Below, piece after piece: positions 1 to 16,685 of a stretch of 64,000 bases of DNA (position 1 is its first letter; each line of letters opens with the position of its first letter). The position numbers and the translations under genes are program-made. This stretch comes from Parelaphostrongylus tenuis (taxonomy: Eukaryota; Nematoda; Chromadorea; Rhabditida; Metastrongylidae): NCBI GenBank assembly GCA_019055375.1, contig JAHQIW010007205.1, positions 171,594-235,593 on the forward strand, read 5' to 3'. The notes below the pieces were generated by a model. The model was given only the letters and a program-made list of their open reading frames with translations, ran no database searches and was not told where the DNA came from.

Positions 1-440
1 CGAAACACACGTGTATCGGGCTCTATAAGTCAGCCCTCATTGACAGACCACTGACATGCGTGGCTCAAATAATGATTACCAGGCATATTGAAATTTGAGC
101 TGTGGTCTTAGAAAACACTCGAAAACAAAGATACAACTACAATATATTACAAAAACCAGCAGCCAAAAGCAATCGAGTGTCGAAAAGTGCCGATCTTGTA
201 TTTTTTTACTTGACGGCGATTGTTCAAATCGTTCGTCGTCGCCTACCTCTTTATAAAGGATGTAGGGGACCCCGAGAAGATTGCTAAGGATGAAGGGCTT
301 GCCCAACGGACGAGGCTTCAAGGCCGAAGCACGTGTATCAGGCTGTACAGGAACCCATTAACAGACATGTTGGCTCAAATGAGAATCATGAGATATACTG
401 AAATTTGAGCGTGGTCTTAAAAAAACACTTGAAGTAAAAA
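1..440. repeat. Decayed hammerhead-type repeat, two direct partial copies
   Basis: Bases 1-130 and about 325-435 are direct copies (CGAAACACACGTGTATC and CCGAAGCACGTGTATC, each followed by GGCTCAAAT, ATTGAAATTTGAG and GTGGTCTTA). The CGAAACACGTGTC signature is that of the fold-back elements at 5567-6122, but the hammerhead core is mutated. Related sequence lies in inverse orientation at 52370-52770. Confidence 0.5.
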
Positions 441-629
441 AACAGTTAGAATAGTTAGCAAGAAAATCTTGTGAAAAGAAGTTGGGGATCGGGCTCGATC
501 TCTTTGACAATTCTGTAGAAGAAAAAGTGAGATGTTTCGAGATACGGGCAGTTTAGTAATAAAAAACATCCCAAAAATATTTAGTGAGATCAAGAACGAC
601 AATAAAGATTCCGCGAAGTGACTGCAGAA

Positions 630-760
630 CAGGAGCCCGGCAGTACAGTGGTTAGTACGCAGCGTCGCAAGACGTGATATGCGGGTTCAACTCGTGCTCG
701 TGGTCCAGAGTTCTGCATATAACTCAACATAGTGACTGAATAAATGACCCTTGAGAAGAA
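630..760 (+). repeat. tRNA-like repeat fragment
   Basis: A-box-like TACAGTGGTTAGTACG and B-box-like GGGTTCAACTC, followed by CTGCATATAACTCAACATAG, the tail shared with the tRNA-like fold-back repeats at 44300-44555 and 43640-43760. Not a foldable tRNA as far as can be judged. Confidence 0.35.
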
Positions 761-1477
761 ATCTTACAATGTCTGGATCCTCACTCAAACGGAGTTTGAC
801 AAAGTCCTTGAAGATTCTTGACCACTATGGAAACAGTCAATTGTGGAGGAGGAATTTTCGCCATGAGAAATAGCACTCTCTGTATGCAGATTGAAATGTA
901 GCAGTTCGCCATGGGCTAACTCGACAGCAGCAATCCCGAGTGCCCGGCCATACGTCAGCCTATCCCTTTCATAACCGGTTAATTTCCGTGGACCCAGGGG
1001 CGTGTCCAACAACTCCACCTGCTCTGTCCAATTGGACGCCGACTACAGCTACTTTTCGTTACAGGACGCGCAGCTAAGTTTTGGAATGACTCGTGTGCGG
1101 TCTGCGCCGATGTATGACTCTTAATTCTTGTTGTCGACACCATACTTGCACACATAACATCAAGAAACAGTGGTCAACACGAAAAAACAGCTGTAGTCGG
1201 CATCCACTCAGGACAGAGGAGATGAAGAAGTTGGACACGCCCCTGGATCCACGGAAGTCACCGGTCAGGGACCAAATAGTACAATTCGTGCTGTGCCGAG
1301 CGACGTCAAATCGCACTCAGCTACTTAATGGCGGCGTCGGCATCTCATGGGAAAGCGATGGCGCGACGCCGCCCTGCCTATCAGCGCCAGTCTTCAAAGG
1401 GCTTTGAGAAGCCACTTGAGAGAACGGTGATGAGGTCTCATTCTTTCTGAGTTATTGGTTGATTAGACTATGTCGGA

Positions 1478-1760
1478 GCAAGAAACATAGATGGATAGAG
1501 GGTCAGGCTCTCGGTACTGACCAGTTCCCGAGGGATACCCTATAAACTCGACTTTATCTAGCATCGTTTGCGATGATCCCATGCATTTCTGGCCTTTACA
1601 ATACCTCGAGAAGCCTACAAACCTATCACTCAGTGCTATTATCCTCCCAGACAAGTTCGATACTAATTCACCGACGACTCTGGAGCGTTGGAAGGCCTGG
1701 TGAGCCTTGAGCGCGATCAAACCATCGACCACGTGCGTCACATGCGCCCGAAAGCAGCAT
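1478..1760 (-). mobile_element. tRNA-derived SINE, family 1
   Basis: On the minus strand it starts GCGCATGTGACGCACGTGG, has a B box GGTTTGATCGC, and continues through the CAGGCCTTCC...CTGGGAGGATAAT and GGCCAGAAATGCATG blocks shared with the copy at 40031. Degenerate. Confidence 0.5.
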
Positions 1761-2104
1761 TGGAATAGAAAGAAAATGTGAGTAAGACATGACGCTGAGT
1801 TTTCAGAACGCATTTTGAACTACACTGACTCACACCTTATAATAGCTGAAGAAGGGATCAAACTAGAGCCTTGCTTTACGCCAAGCTTCCTGGTACTGCG
1901 CATTACTAACCACTGAGCCACCCCCTCCCATTCTCCTCCTCAGCGGTCGCTATTGTGCATGGTGTGTTAATGCGCTCCACGGATAATTGTCGTCCGATTT
2001 TCACTTCAAAAGTTGTAGGAAGAGTTACGAAACAGACTAATTTTGTAATTTGAAAATGTAATTTTTAGAAGTCTACGTTTTTTGTTTATGTCGATTTGCA
2101 TCGT

Positions 2105-2300
2105 CAGAGAGTGTGTCAAAGAGATTAATTTGCGTCAGCCGGGATTCGAACTCAGATCTCACTTTTTCCGGGAGCGTATGCTAACCATCTATGCATCTGG
2201 GTTCGAGTCCCGGCTGACGCAAATGTTTTTGCAAAGCACTCCACATTATCGGCTATACCATAACATCATACCGACTGCAAGTGGCAGTCAAGTAAAAGAA
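2105..2300. repeat. Small inverted repeat with tRNA-like arms
   Basis: TGCGTCAGCCGGGATTCGAAC (minus B box) and, about 60 bases on, GGGTTCGAGTCCCGGCTGACGCA form an inverted pair. The tail CACTCCACATTATCGG...ATAACATCATACC is the same as at 29160-29220. Related to the larger fold-backs at 16233 and 26425. Confidence 0.55.
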
Positions 2301-2518
2301 TTCTGAGAGTTTAATTTGGTTCTGCTCGCCGTCGCAATCCGTCTTTCTCCATCTTGCATTCTCATATGGCTGTTTAGTCCCTTTCCTTCTCATTTAATTT
2401 TCCTTTCAATTTTATTTTCCATCTATTTCTTTGTTATTTTATGCTATACAAGTGTTCACTTTGACAAGTGGTGTTAAAGCAGTGTTCTAATGAATAATCT
2501 TATCCTTAGATGACTAAA

Positions 2519-2790
2519 CAGGGGTGCCGTGGCCGAGTGGCTGTGATGCTCGTCACGGCGCATGTGAAGAGGAGCTCCATCCCCCTCCCCCTTCCCCCCC
2601 CGTAACACTCCCTAGCGCCCATGCAACGCCACGGCCAGGGTATCCTCGAGATTGCAAGGAGACATACTCGATCAGTATTCCACGTCATTCAGGAAGAAGA
2701 CAATAAACGAATCGAACGCTAGAAGTACTGGGATCCGCACAGTAGAAACTGTGATGACGGGTTGTGTAAACGATAAATAATACAATAATA
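2519..2790 (+). mobile_element. tRNA-derived SINE, family 2 (Leu/Ser-like head)
   Basis: GGGGTGCCGTGGCCGAGTGG resembles the acceptor and A-box part of a tRNA-Leu or tRNA-Ser. The body AACGCCACGGCCAGGGTATC and AAGTACTGGGATCCGCAC recurs at 24172-24420 and 51912-52135 in the same order, so it is a dispersed family. Confidence 0.6.
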
Positions 2791-2894
2791 GACAACTAAA
2801 TTAACACAAGGTTGACAGGGGATTTCAATCGACTTATCGAGTCGAGAGCCCGAGCCAAACGAATTTTTTCCTCTCAACCTCTCTTGGCTTAATC

Positions 2895-3835
2895 GTTCAA
2901 AAGGCTAATAGTGATTGGGGTTCATGTCTATTTCAAGGTGGCAAGTGAATATTCGAGCCCATTCGCTGGACAAGAACTTTCCATAAGAGTGTTAGTGATT
3001 CTTCGAAAGTTTAAATCTTTGGCTAGAGCCGTATAAGGCCGGTTATTTGAAACACCCTTTTATAGCACTGGTAACATTCAAAATAAAATCATATTTCGCA
3101 CTGGCTGCGCAATTCAAATGTTACTTGGCTGAAAGCACGAAAAGCACATGAACGCATAGAGAAAATCTCGTAGTATCTGAGTCAATCGTTCAACCTGGAG
3201 TTTCTTCGAAGGCGGAAAATCTAATTCGTAATTGAATAACAAGCATCGCACTCTCGTGTGAAGAAATCGATCGATCATCGCGCCGGCTCTCCTTGTCGCC
3301 TCGGCCCGCGGCCCGTGAATTGGCCGAAGAACGCAGGATCGCCTGTCAATCCAATCCACCTTTTACACCTCTGAGAAACGGTCTTTCCAGAAAATAAGCG
3401 CAGCGTTGGAATACTTGAATCTTACGCTATCGAGTAATTACTAATAGTCTGAAGAAAGAGCTCTATCTGGCGAAGTGTATAACACGAATGTTTTTATCTC
3501 CTTCCGCGCTATTAGAAGAGCTTGCCCAAAAAGCAAACACATTTTTGGGTTCTTCAACATTTGGGCTATCGACTGAATATTAGCACTCTAGGAAAGGAGT
3601 TTATCCAGCGAAGTATAAGCGAGATTAAAAAAATGCGCGGTCGTGTGAACCTTAGTTTTATTTTGGATTTTACAGCGATATAAAAGGGTGTTCAGTAAAA
3701 CTAACTACGTGGGGTTTTAGGCAGAGATTTAGGTTATCGAATGATTCAACACTCCTCGTGAAAAATTCTTGTTCACGAATGAGGTCGAACATTCATTTGT
3801 CGCCTTATAATGGACAGGAACCGTGCAAATGCTTT
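2895..3835. repeat. Fold-back MITE of the GGACAAGAACTTTCC family
   Basis: The left arm has CGCTGGACAAGAACTTTCCA, GTGTTAGTGATT, AAATCTTTGGCTAGAGCCG. The right arm ends with the reverse complement (GGCAGAGATTTAGG, AACACTCCTCGTGAAAAATTC). Other copies lie at 12895-13480, 24430-25360, 41830-42510 and 58400-60650. No coding capacity seen. Confidence 0.6.
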
Positions 3836-4419
3836 ACCGCCTCATCGTGGCTGTGAGGTGTTCCTGGGTATTGGGCTGTGAAGTACAGCGTGGAGTTCAA
3901 TCCCCAGCCAGGCCACTCAACCTGAGAAGGAGTCCGACGTTTTCACTCAAGCCTAGCTAAGAGTAAAGGTATCAGGAATGACCGTTCTCCTTGCTGGCTA
4001 CTAGTCGCAAGGTGGTTAATCTCCTTCTGACCCACATGGCCTAGCGACCGCTCTATTAAGACTATTTGAGAACACCCCGGCCAGGCTTATCTCGGAGCTG
4101 CAGGGAACAAATCAGCTAAAGCAAAACAATTCGGCTGTGGTGGGGCTCGCATTGTCACTGAAAACGGGCCGTCCGAGAATCGAAATACCAAGATAGCTCA
4201 TACTGCCGTGCCGAGGTCGGAAATTGTCGGCTTCTGAATGGTAATTTCAGTGTAATTCTCAAGACCGATTATCTATGAACTTCAGCATTGTTCAATGGTT
4301 CTCAGTTTCTTCCTTCATAGGCCAAAACGAGATTCTCACCATAGCTTTTGTTTGAGCTGCACGTTTCAGCGAGTTTCACCTTCTTCATAGCCTCGAGTTT
4401 TGATCTGTTTTGAAGCTTG
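3836..4419. other. Intergenic, no gene seen upstream of NKAP
   Basis: About 580 bases with no supported coding exon. A tRNA-like scrap (AGTTCAATCCCCAGCCAGG near 3895) may be an old SINE. The NKAP promoter presumably lies here, but no recognisable core element was found. Confidence 0.3.
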
Positions 4420-4430
4420 GACTTTTCAGA
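4420..4430 (+). promoter_or_regulatory. Probable spliced-leader trans-splice acceptor of the NKAP gene
   Basis: The sequence gacttttcag followed by one base and then ATG is the nematode 3' splice consensus with no in-frame coding exon upstream. Together with the good protein start this points to SL trans-splicing. Inference from pattern only. Confidence 0.5.
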
Positions 4431-10909
<6,479 letters not shown>

Positions 10910-12894
10910 AGAATTTTATGGTTGTATCTCGTTTTTTTTTTTGAATCCTTGCTATTTTATGGGTCATAATCTACCTAGTAATACTATGAAGGCTTTTTTC
11001 TAGCCGAAGTTTTGAATCTTTTCAGTTCCTCACCATTTCTCAAGCATAAACGTGGTACTGTCTGCTATGAATCCACATTTATACACCTGCATCAATGGGA
11101 AAGTTTGACTGTGATCATGAGAAAGAGTAAAATCGAATAAGATGTGTACCAAATTTCTTTTTTTTTTTCGAGGATCTTCGTGGAGATCTTGAGTTTCGTG
11201 AAAGTGAATGCTCAAAGCGACTGCAAGGGACTAGAAATCTAATTTAGTCCATATGTAACCAAAATCATTAAATCTGATGAAGATTTGTGAAAGGGCGGGG
11301 AAGACGTGCTACAGCTTGTTATGCTAGTGGTCTGAACGAGTGCCCATCGTTTATCCACAAATTATAGGTACAAAAATGCAAATAGCAATAGATGGCAGGT
11401 CTATTCTGTTGCAGCGATTGTCTGATATGTTTCGTTTCCGTAAAACTCAGACAAACCTTGCAAAATGGTTGAGAGACACGTCTCAAAGGGGTTCACTCTG
11501 CTTAATAACTTCATCTAAGCGGGCTTTTCTTTGGTATGTCTTTTCAAAAAGTTCGTTAGATGTATATCATTTACGGACTGGAAGCATGGCCCGTCTGGTT
11601 GATGCTCATCGTTCGGATTCTAGCCAGCAATTGCACTAATTTCTTCTTTGTTTGGTTTGCGTTGCCCTTCAGCACTGCTTAAGACGAGAACGAAGTGGAT
11701 GCCGCAATCAGTGTTCGGTTTCACTTAGTGTCCGATCATATAGTAGAGTCCCTTACTGTTCCGTATGTAGGAAAATGCAGCTACAACTACAAGCGACATT
11801 ATCTATGGTGTTCAGTATGTTCAAGGCGGGGTAGAGAAAGCGCGGAATTTTCGAACACTGCGTAGGCCTTAGTTTTCTCAGTCGTTCTTTGCTACGATTT
11901 AGAGATCTTAGGTACAATAGTTCCTATTGTGTCTGGATTTAGAAAATACGTTCGGCAATGTTGTCTACCTTAATAGAGTATGTTGTTTTTGAATTGGCAA
12001 GCCTCCTTTATCATTTTTTTTTCACCCTTTCACCAGTGGAAATCTCTTTGTCTTCTATTCCGTAATCTAAGGTAACCTCCAAATTACTGAGCAATTTGAA
12101 ATCGGCAAATGTGCTTGATTGAGATCACGCCATTCTGAAAAATCTATTAAGGTTTGTCACCTCACCTTTGGGAGTTCTTCTTGACCGAAAATGCGTTCGA
12201 GACGGCTATCTTTGAAGTTTTTCCACTATCAGGTGCCGTCATCCATAATTCCGCCACGTCTTCCTTTCATACCGCTTATAGATGAAATGACACGATGAAA
12301 TCAAAGTAGTGAACTTTTCCAAATTACTACAAACATCAAATAGTTGTATGCCATCAAGTGTTATTCTCTGAGAGTTAGTTCTGAAGTTTATTACAAGCAC
12401 TATTGCTTTGCTTCAACCATTCTTCATCAGTCGGTGATGTTGTTGCGAAGGATGTTGCATTAGAATGTCAAACCCGTCAACGATTCTAGGATTTGAAAGA
12501 TCGTCTTTCACTTAATCTGATCATTAATAATTCACAGTCACGACCTAACTATCCTTCCAAGAAGTTGCACAACAAGAATACTACAAGAATAATAGAAAGT
12601 ATGTTGTATGAATCGTCATGTTTTTTTACCCCTGAAGTCTCAGGTTTGCCCAAAAATTATCAGCAGTTTTGTAAAGAACGTCAACCATGAGAGCTAACCC
12701 TTTGTGCAAAAATGCTCATCGACTTTGATACGTACGTCAGAGCACACCACGGCCATCGTACGTACAAACTTCAGTCCGTATGCCTTTCAGTGGTTTATTC
12801 GTTGCACAAAGCTTTTTGTAGTTTTTGGGCGTTGGTCGGGATAATTTCTCCTTTGTCATTTAGAAGTACACAAAAAACTCTGCTTTTCTGTTAA
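10910..12894. other. Intergenic stretch with no supported gene
   Basis: Two kilobases after the NKAP stop. Short open frames exist (11340-11639, 11652-11834) but show no splice structure, homology or codon pattern that can be trusted. No clear repeat family recognised. The NKAP 3' end must lie just after 10909; no canonical AATAAA seen close by. Confidence 0.3.
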
Positions 12895-13485
12895 ACGGCA
12901 ACAAATGAATATTCGACCGCATTTGCTGCAAAAGAACTTTCCGTACGAGTGTTAGTAATTAAGAGCTCAAATCTCTGGCAAGGGCGGTATGCGGCCGATT
13001 TTTCAAAAAGTTTCCAACTCTTTCTGCTTCTTTTGTGGAGACCTTTTCTCTGTAGTGCAGTAGGGTAAATAAGATTGAATTCACTTACACGAGCATGGGT
13101 ATTTTGGCTATTTTACGGGATGAGGGGCTGGGCCACGGCAGATGCTGCAGGTTTCGCGTGCAATTTTGTTATCAATTAGGAATTGTTTATCCGCTTGAAA
13201 AGAAACTTTGCATTAGACTTCTGGCTCGGATAATAAGAATTCGTGTGCTTTTCGTGCTTCCAGCGAGTAACAGCTGAATTGTGAGCCGACATAAAATATG
13301 ATTTTCCTCTGAATTTGACAGCGTTAAAAAGGGTCCTTTCAAAAAACGACCACGTACCGCATTAGCCAGAGATTGAAGTTTTCAAATGATTTCTCTAACA
13401 CTCTTATGAAAAAATTCTTGTCGAGCGAATCGGGCTGAATATTCATTTGTCACCGCTCCAACAGAAAATAATCCGAAAAATTCCT
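12895..13485. repeat. Fold-back MITE of the GGACAAGAACTTTCC family
   Basis: Left arm AAAAGAACTTTCCGTACGAG and TCTCTGGCAAGGGCGG; right arm TTAGCCAGAGATTGAAG and CACTCTTATGAAAAAATTC, inverted. Same family as 2895-3835. Confidence 0.6.
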
Positions 13486-13664
13486 TTGAGCAAGTTGACA
13501 GATTGAAATTTGGGTGGTATTCGACTGTCACTCTGAGTTTGAATGCTATAGCAAGTCTAGTTTCTATTCTGCGGTACCAATTTAATGAGATTGAGAAGAA
13601 AATGTGGCCTGAATTGCAAGACACTTTTTAATTATAAGACTATTTTGTTTGTATCATGAATTAC

Positions 13665-13968
13665 AAAGTCCAAAATGAGGCCCTCGGCGTTGGTCAATTT
13701 TTGCAGTCCTCGTCATGCATGCGTCTTCATCTTGCATCGGTTGAGGTCGTTGAATTCATAAATGGCTTTACATTGTCTTGTGGTAGCCTACCAATATATC
13801 AAGTGGGTGCTGCTCTTCTTCCAAACAAGTCTGTACCAGTGCACCTACCCCAGACGGTTGGAAAGCTTGACGAATCTTGAGCGCAGAACCATTGACTATT
13901 AATTAATAGTCTACGTGCATGTCGCACAGTCCCTTAATACCACTGCGCCACGCACGCTTTTATGCGAC
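13665..13968 (-). mobile_element. tRNA-derived SINE, family 1
   Basis: Minus strand begins GCGTGCGTGGCGCAGTGG (A box) with GTGCGACATGCACG, then a B box GGTTCTGCGCTC, and ends with the GCATGACGAGG...CGCCGAGGGCC block. Good match in block order to 40031-40340. Confidence 0.65.
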
Positions 13969-14247
13969 CTAGTAATGAAGTCGTATATGCTATTGATGCT
14001 CATGAAAAGGATAAAGTTTTTTTCTCAAATTTCTAGCATGTGGGCGTCTTCTAAAAGTTGTGAATTGTAAGCTGTTCTCTAATTGTGTTTCACATTCTTG
14101 TTTCGTAGATTCAATTATTTCGGTGGACCTACGTCACAACTCTTTCTCGCCACCTCACTAATGGGACTATTAGTTAGCCATACGCTTTAATTCTGAGCTC
14201 TGATTTTTTGATAGTTGGTATTGCTAGCTTCAAGGACTAAGTGGACA

Positions 14248-14903
14248 ATGGACAGTGAGGATTCAGATGAGGTGTTCATAAGTAGATGTATTGTACCAAA
14301 TGCACTTATGTCTACGAATGTTGATTAGTATGCAGAAATCTGACCCCACGCGGTAGTTGAATCCACGTTTTTCCCAACGGGCGTGCGTTCTACCTCTACA
14401 TCAGGGTCGTTGCTTTGTTGTGGCACTTCTTTGTCGATATAAACTATAAGAATGTCAGCAAGCAACCTATAACGGTTGTCGTCTGGCAAGTGCTTTTCGT
14501 CGTTCTCAGCTGATAGCCATGTGTACTTATAATCCTTCATATTTCTTCGTTTTTACTGGCTTTTAGCAGTGTTATGTAGTACTGTAATATTGCAAGATAG
14601 GTGCAAGCTGACAAAGCACATGAACGAGGTTGGTATTTTTTGCATCTGAATATTTTCAGTATTTTGTCTACAAAATCGATGTATCTAAGTTAATTTGAGC
14701 AGATCACTGTTAGATAACAGAATTTTTCAATTACAATCTAAGACATCAAGGCTGAACATTAGACTGATCTTTGAGGTTTGCAGGATGCTCGGGAAGCAAT
14801 CATCGACGAATTCCTGTGGATGGCATTCCAATGTTGTTACGCTTTTCATTGTTCCAGATCACAGACACTTCAGAAATTACAGGCTTTACTCGAAAGATGT
14901 TAG
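14248..14903 (+). CDS. Candidate tiny two-exon gene, unknown function
   Basis: Not recognised. Exon 1 (14248-14271) reads MDSEDSDE and stops at a GT donor. Exon 2 (14784-14903) follows a ggtttgcag acceptor, stays in phase, and reads DAREAIIDEFLWMAFQ, then a Cys-rich stretch and a short Leu-rich end (LQKLQALLERC) before TAG. AATAAA follows the stop at 14905-14910, a fitting poly(A) signal. The product would be 47 residues, so it may be a small gene, a truncated duplicate, or chance. The acidic Ser/Asp start, clean phase and poly(A) signal favour a real gene, but there is no homology support. The intron contains an open frame on the opposite strand (14540-14325) that could be an exon of something else. 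Confidence 0.3.
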
Positions 14904-15635
14904 TAATAAAAGCTTACGAAGTTCTCTGAATGCGGAGATGGGCATGACGAGATTGCCATCGAGATGGATGTAGAGATTTCAATTCTGTTGTTGCTCATTC
15001 TCCAACTTCTCTTTCAAGCTTGTGTTTTTTCTCAGAAAAAGTGAAAAGAATCCTGGAACATCCTTGCTAGATTCTTTTCATGGCCTCTAAAGTCTCCTTG
15101 TTCATCATTTTGTTCATGTTCATTTGCATATGTCCATCGATCAACCTGTATTACGGAATTGCTTCAATGTTGAGCATAAATGACTGAATAAAGATGTTCT
15201 CTATGATAATGATAAAGATTTGAAAGAACTAAATGATAAGCATGTAGACTCAGTGCTGCGAATTGCATGGCCTGATGGTCATTTAGACTGCTTGGTCTTT
15301 GGGTTTCCGATGAATCTCACGTACGCACCAATAACTATCAATAATAGTTCATTTTGAAAGTCCGGTGACCTCTCTCATATAACTTGGTAAATAAGGCTTT
15401 GCCGAAGAAGCGTAGCCGTCGCAACTTTAGCCATCGAAGTTTGAGAAAAAAGAAAGTACCAACCTCGGGGAAATTTCAAATATAGAAAACGACACTTGTG
15501 AGAAATGTTACATATCAAAAAAGGGGTTGATAAGGAGCCTACAAACGTGAGGTAGCATATCATATAAGATTTATTTTGGTGAGCCACGTGCATTCGCAAT
15601 CCATGTGATCTCGGGTTGGTGGTTTTCACTTCATG

Positions 15636-15830
15636 ATAAGCGGTGTTGAAAGTTGTTTTGTGCTGATGCGATTGAAATCTGGGGTTTGGTGGTTTTACCG
15701 TTTGAGTGATGGAGGTGTTTAGATGACTGTGTTGTGGGCAATCTGGTCTCTCCAGGCTCCGAAAGAGAAACTGACGAAATGTCAGCTGCTTGAATAGATT
15801 GTGTTATGAAATCTTTGTGGTTGGCTCTAG
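15636..15830 (+). mobile_element. Solo Penelope-like pLTR fragment
   Basis: AGCGGTGTTGAAAGTTG, GTGCTGATGCGATTGAAATCT, TCTCCAGGCTCCGAAAGAG and CAGCTGCTTGAATAG follow the same order as the 3' repeat at 36375-36535. The hammerhead-like core is mutated (CTCCGAAAGAGAAACTGACG). Confidence 0.6.
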
Positions 15831-16232
15831 AAGATGAGGACATAAAACTGGTACCAGTTGCCAGATTTTCTCCTTTATCCTCGCGATTTGATCTTCAATG
15901 GCGTCACGTTGATCCATGGCTGACGTTTTGGCACCGCCTTTTTGAGAGCCTATATGTATTTTTCTCATCTGAGAGTAATCGTATAGATTTTGCAAATCCA
16001 TTTTATTCAGTGATGATTATCATTTCTTAGTAATTGTCTTCTGATATGCCACATCACTAACTAATGCGCAGCTTTCCCGCCCTCCCACTGCTCTTTAACA
16101 GCTTTGATAACATTAATTTGATTTAACAAAAATTTTCACAGCATTTCTAAAAACTCAGAATGGAGCGTTTTGGCAATGAAAATATATTACTGATTAAACA
16201 TGATTTTCTCTCATTTTAGCGGTGGTATGATG

Positions 16233-16552
16233 TTATAATATACCCAGTGATGTAGAGTGATGTGCAGAGACTTTGCGTCAGTTGGGGCTCGAACCCGTAT
16301 CTCACCCTATTTGCAGTGCGTATTCTGCTTGGTCATCCAATGGCCAATATCTGTCAGCATTAGTAGGTTCAGTGTCGATAGCAACCACCCACGCCAGACC
16401 GTTGACAGTTGATCGCTGACAGATAGCGTCGGTGGTGTAATGGTTCAACACGCGCCTCCGAATAGCATGAAATGTGGGTTCGAATCCCAACTGATTCAAA
16501 AGTCTTTACATATCACTCTACATCACTAGGTGTATTATAACATCATACCAAA
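16233..16552. repeat. Fold-back repeat with tRNA-like arms
   Basis: Ends are inverted copies (TGTTATAATATACCCAGTGATGTAG ... CATCACTAGGTGTATTATAACA in part). Each arm has a B-box sequence, minus at the left (TTGGGGCTCGAACCC) and plus at the right (GGGTTCGAATCCCAACTGA). The middle has CTGTCAGCATTAG/GCTGACAGATAGC. The copy at 26425-26850 has the same plan. Confidence 0.65.
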
Positions 16553-16673
16553 GCCCAAATGAAAAAGAATCTTGTTCAATCAGCATTCTATTTACAATGT
16601 CGAGAGGCTTTATTCTGAGTTTTTACAAATGTTCTAACTCGTCATTACATGTTTTTTGGAAGCTTTTTCTGGC

Positions 16674-16685
16674 TTCAATACAGAT
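16674..16685 (+). promoter_or_regulatory. Probable spliced-leader acceptor before the CENP-A start
   Basis: cttcaatacag followed by AT and the ATG of the CENP-A-like gene; no coding exon precedes it. Pattern only. Confidence 0.35.

Noticed and set aside
11340..11639. 99-codon open frame downstream of NKAP
   Set aside because: No homology, mixed composition, no splice or poly(A) context.
15804..16001. Minus-strand exon (MDLQNLYDYSQ...IARIKEKIWQL)
   Set aside because: Protein-like and ends at a GT donor in phase, but no second exon or homologue could be joined; its continuation runs into a Penelope-like repeat. Left as undecided.
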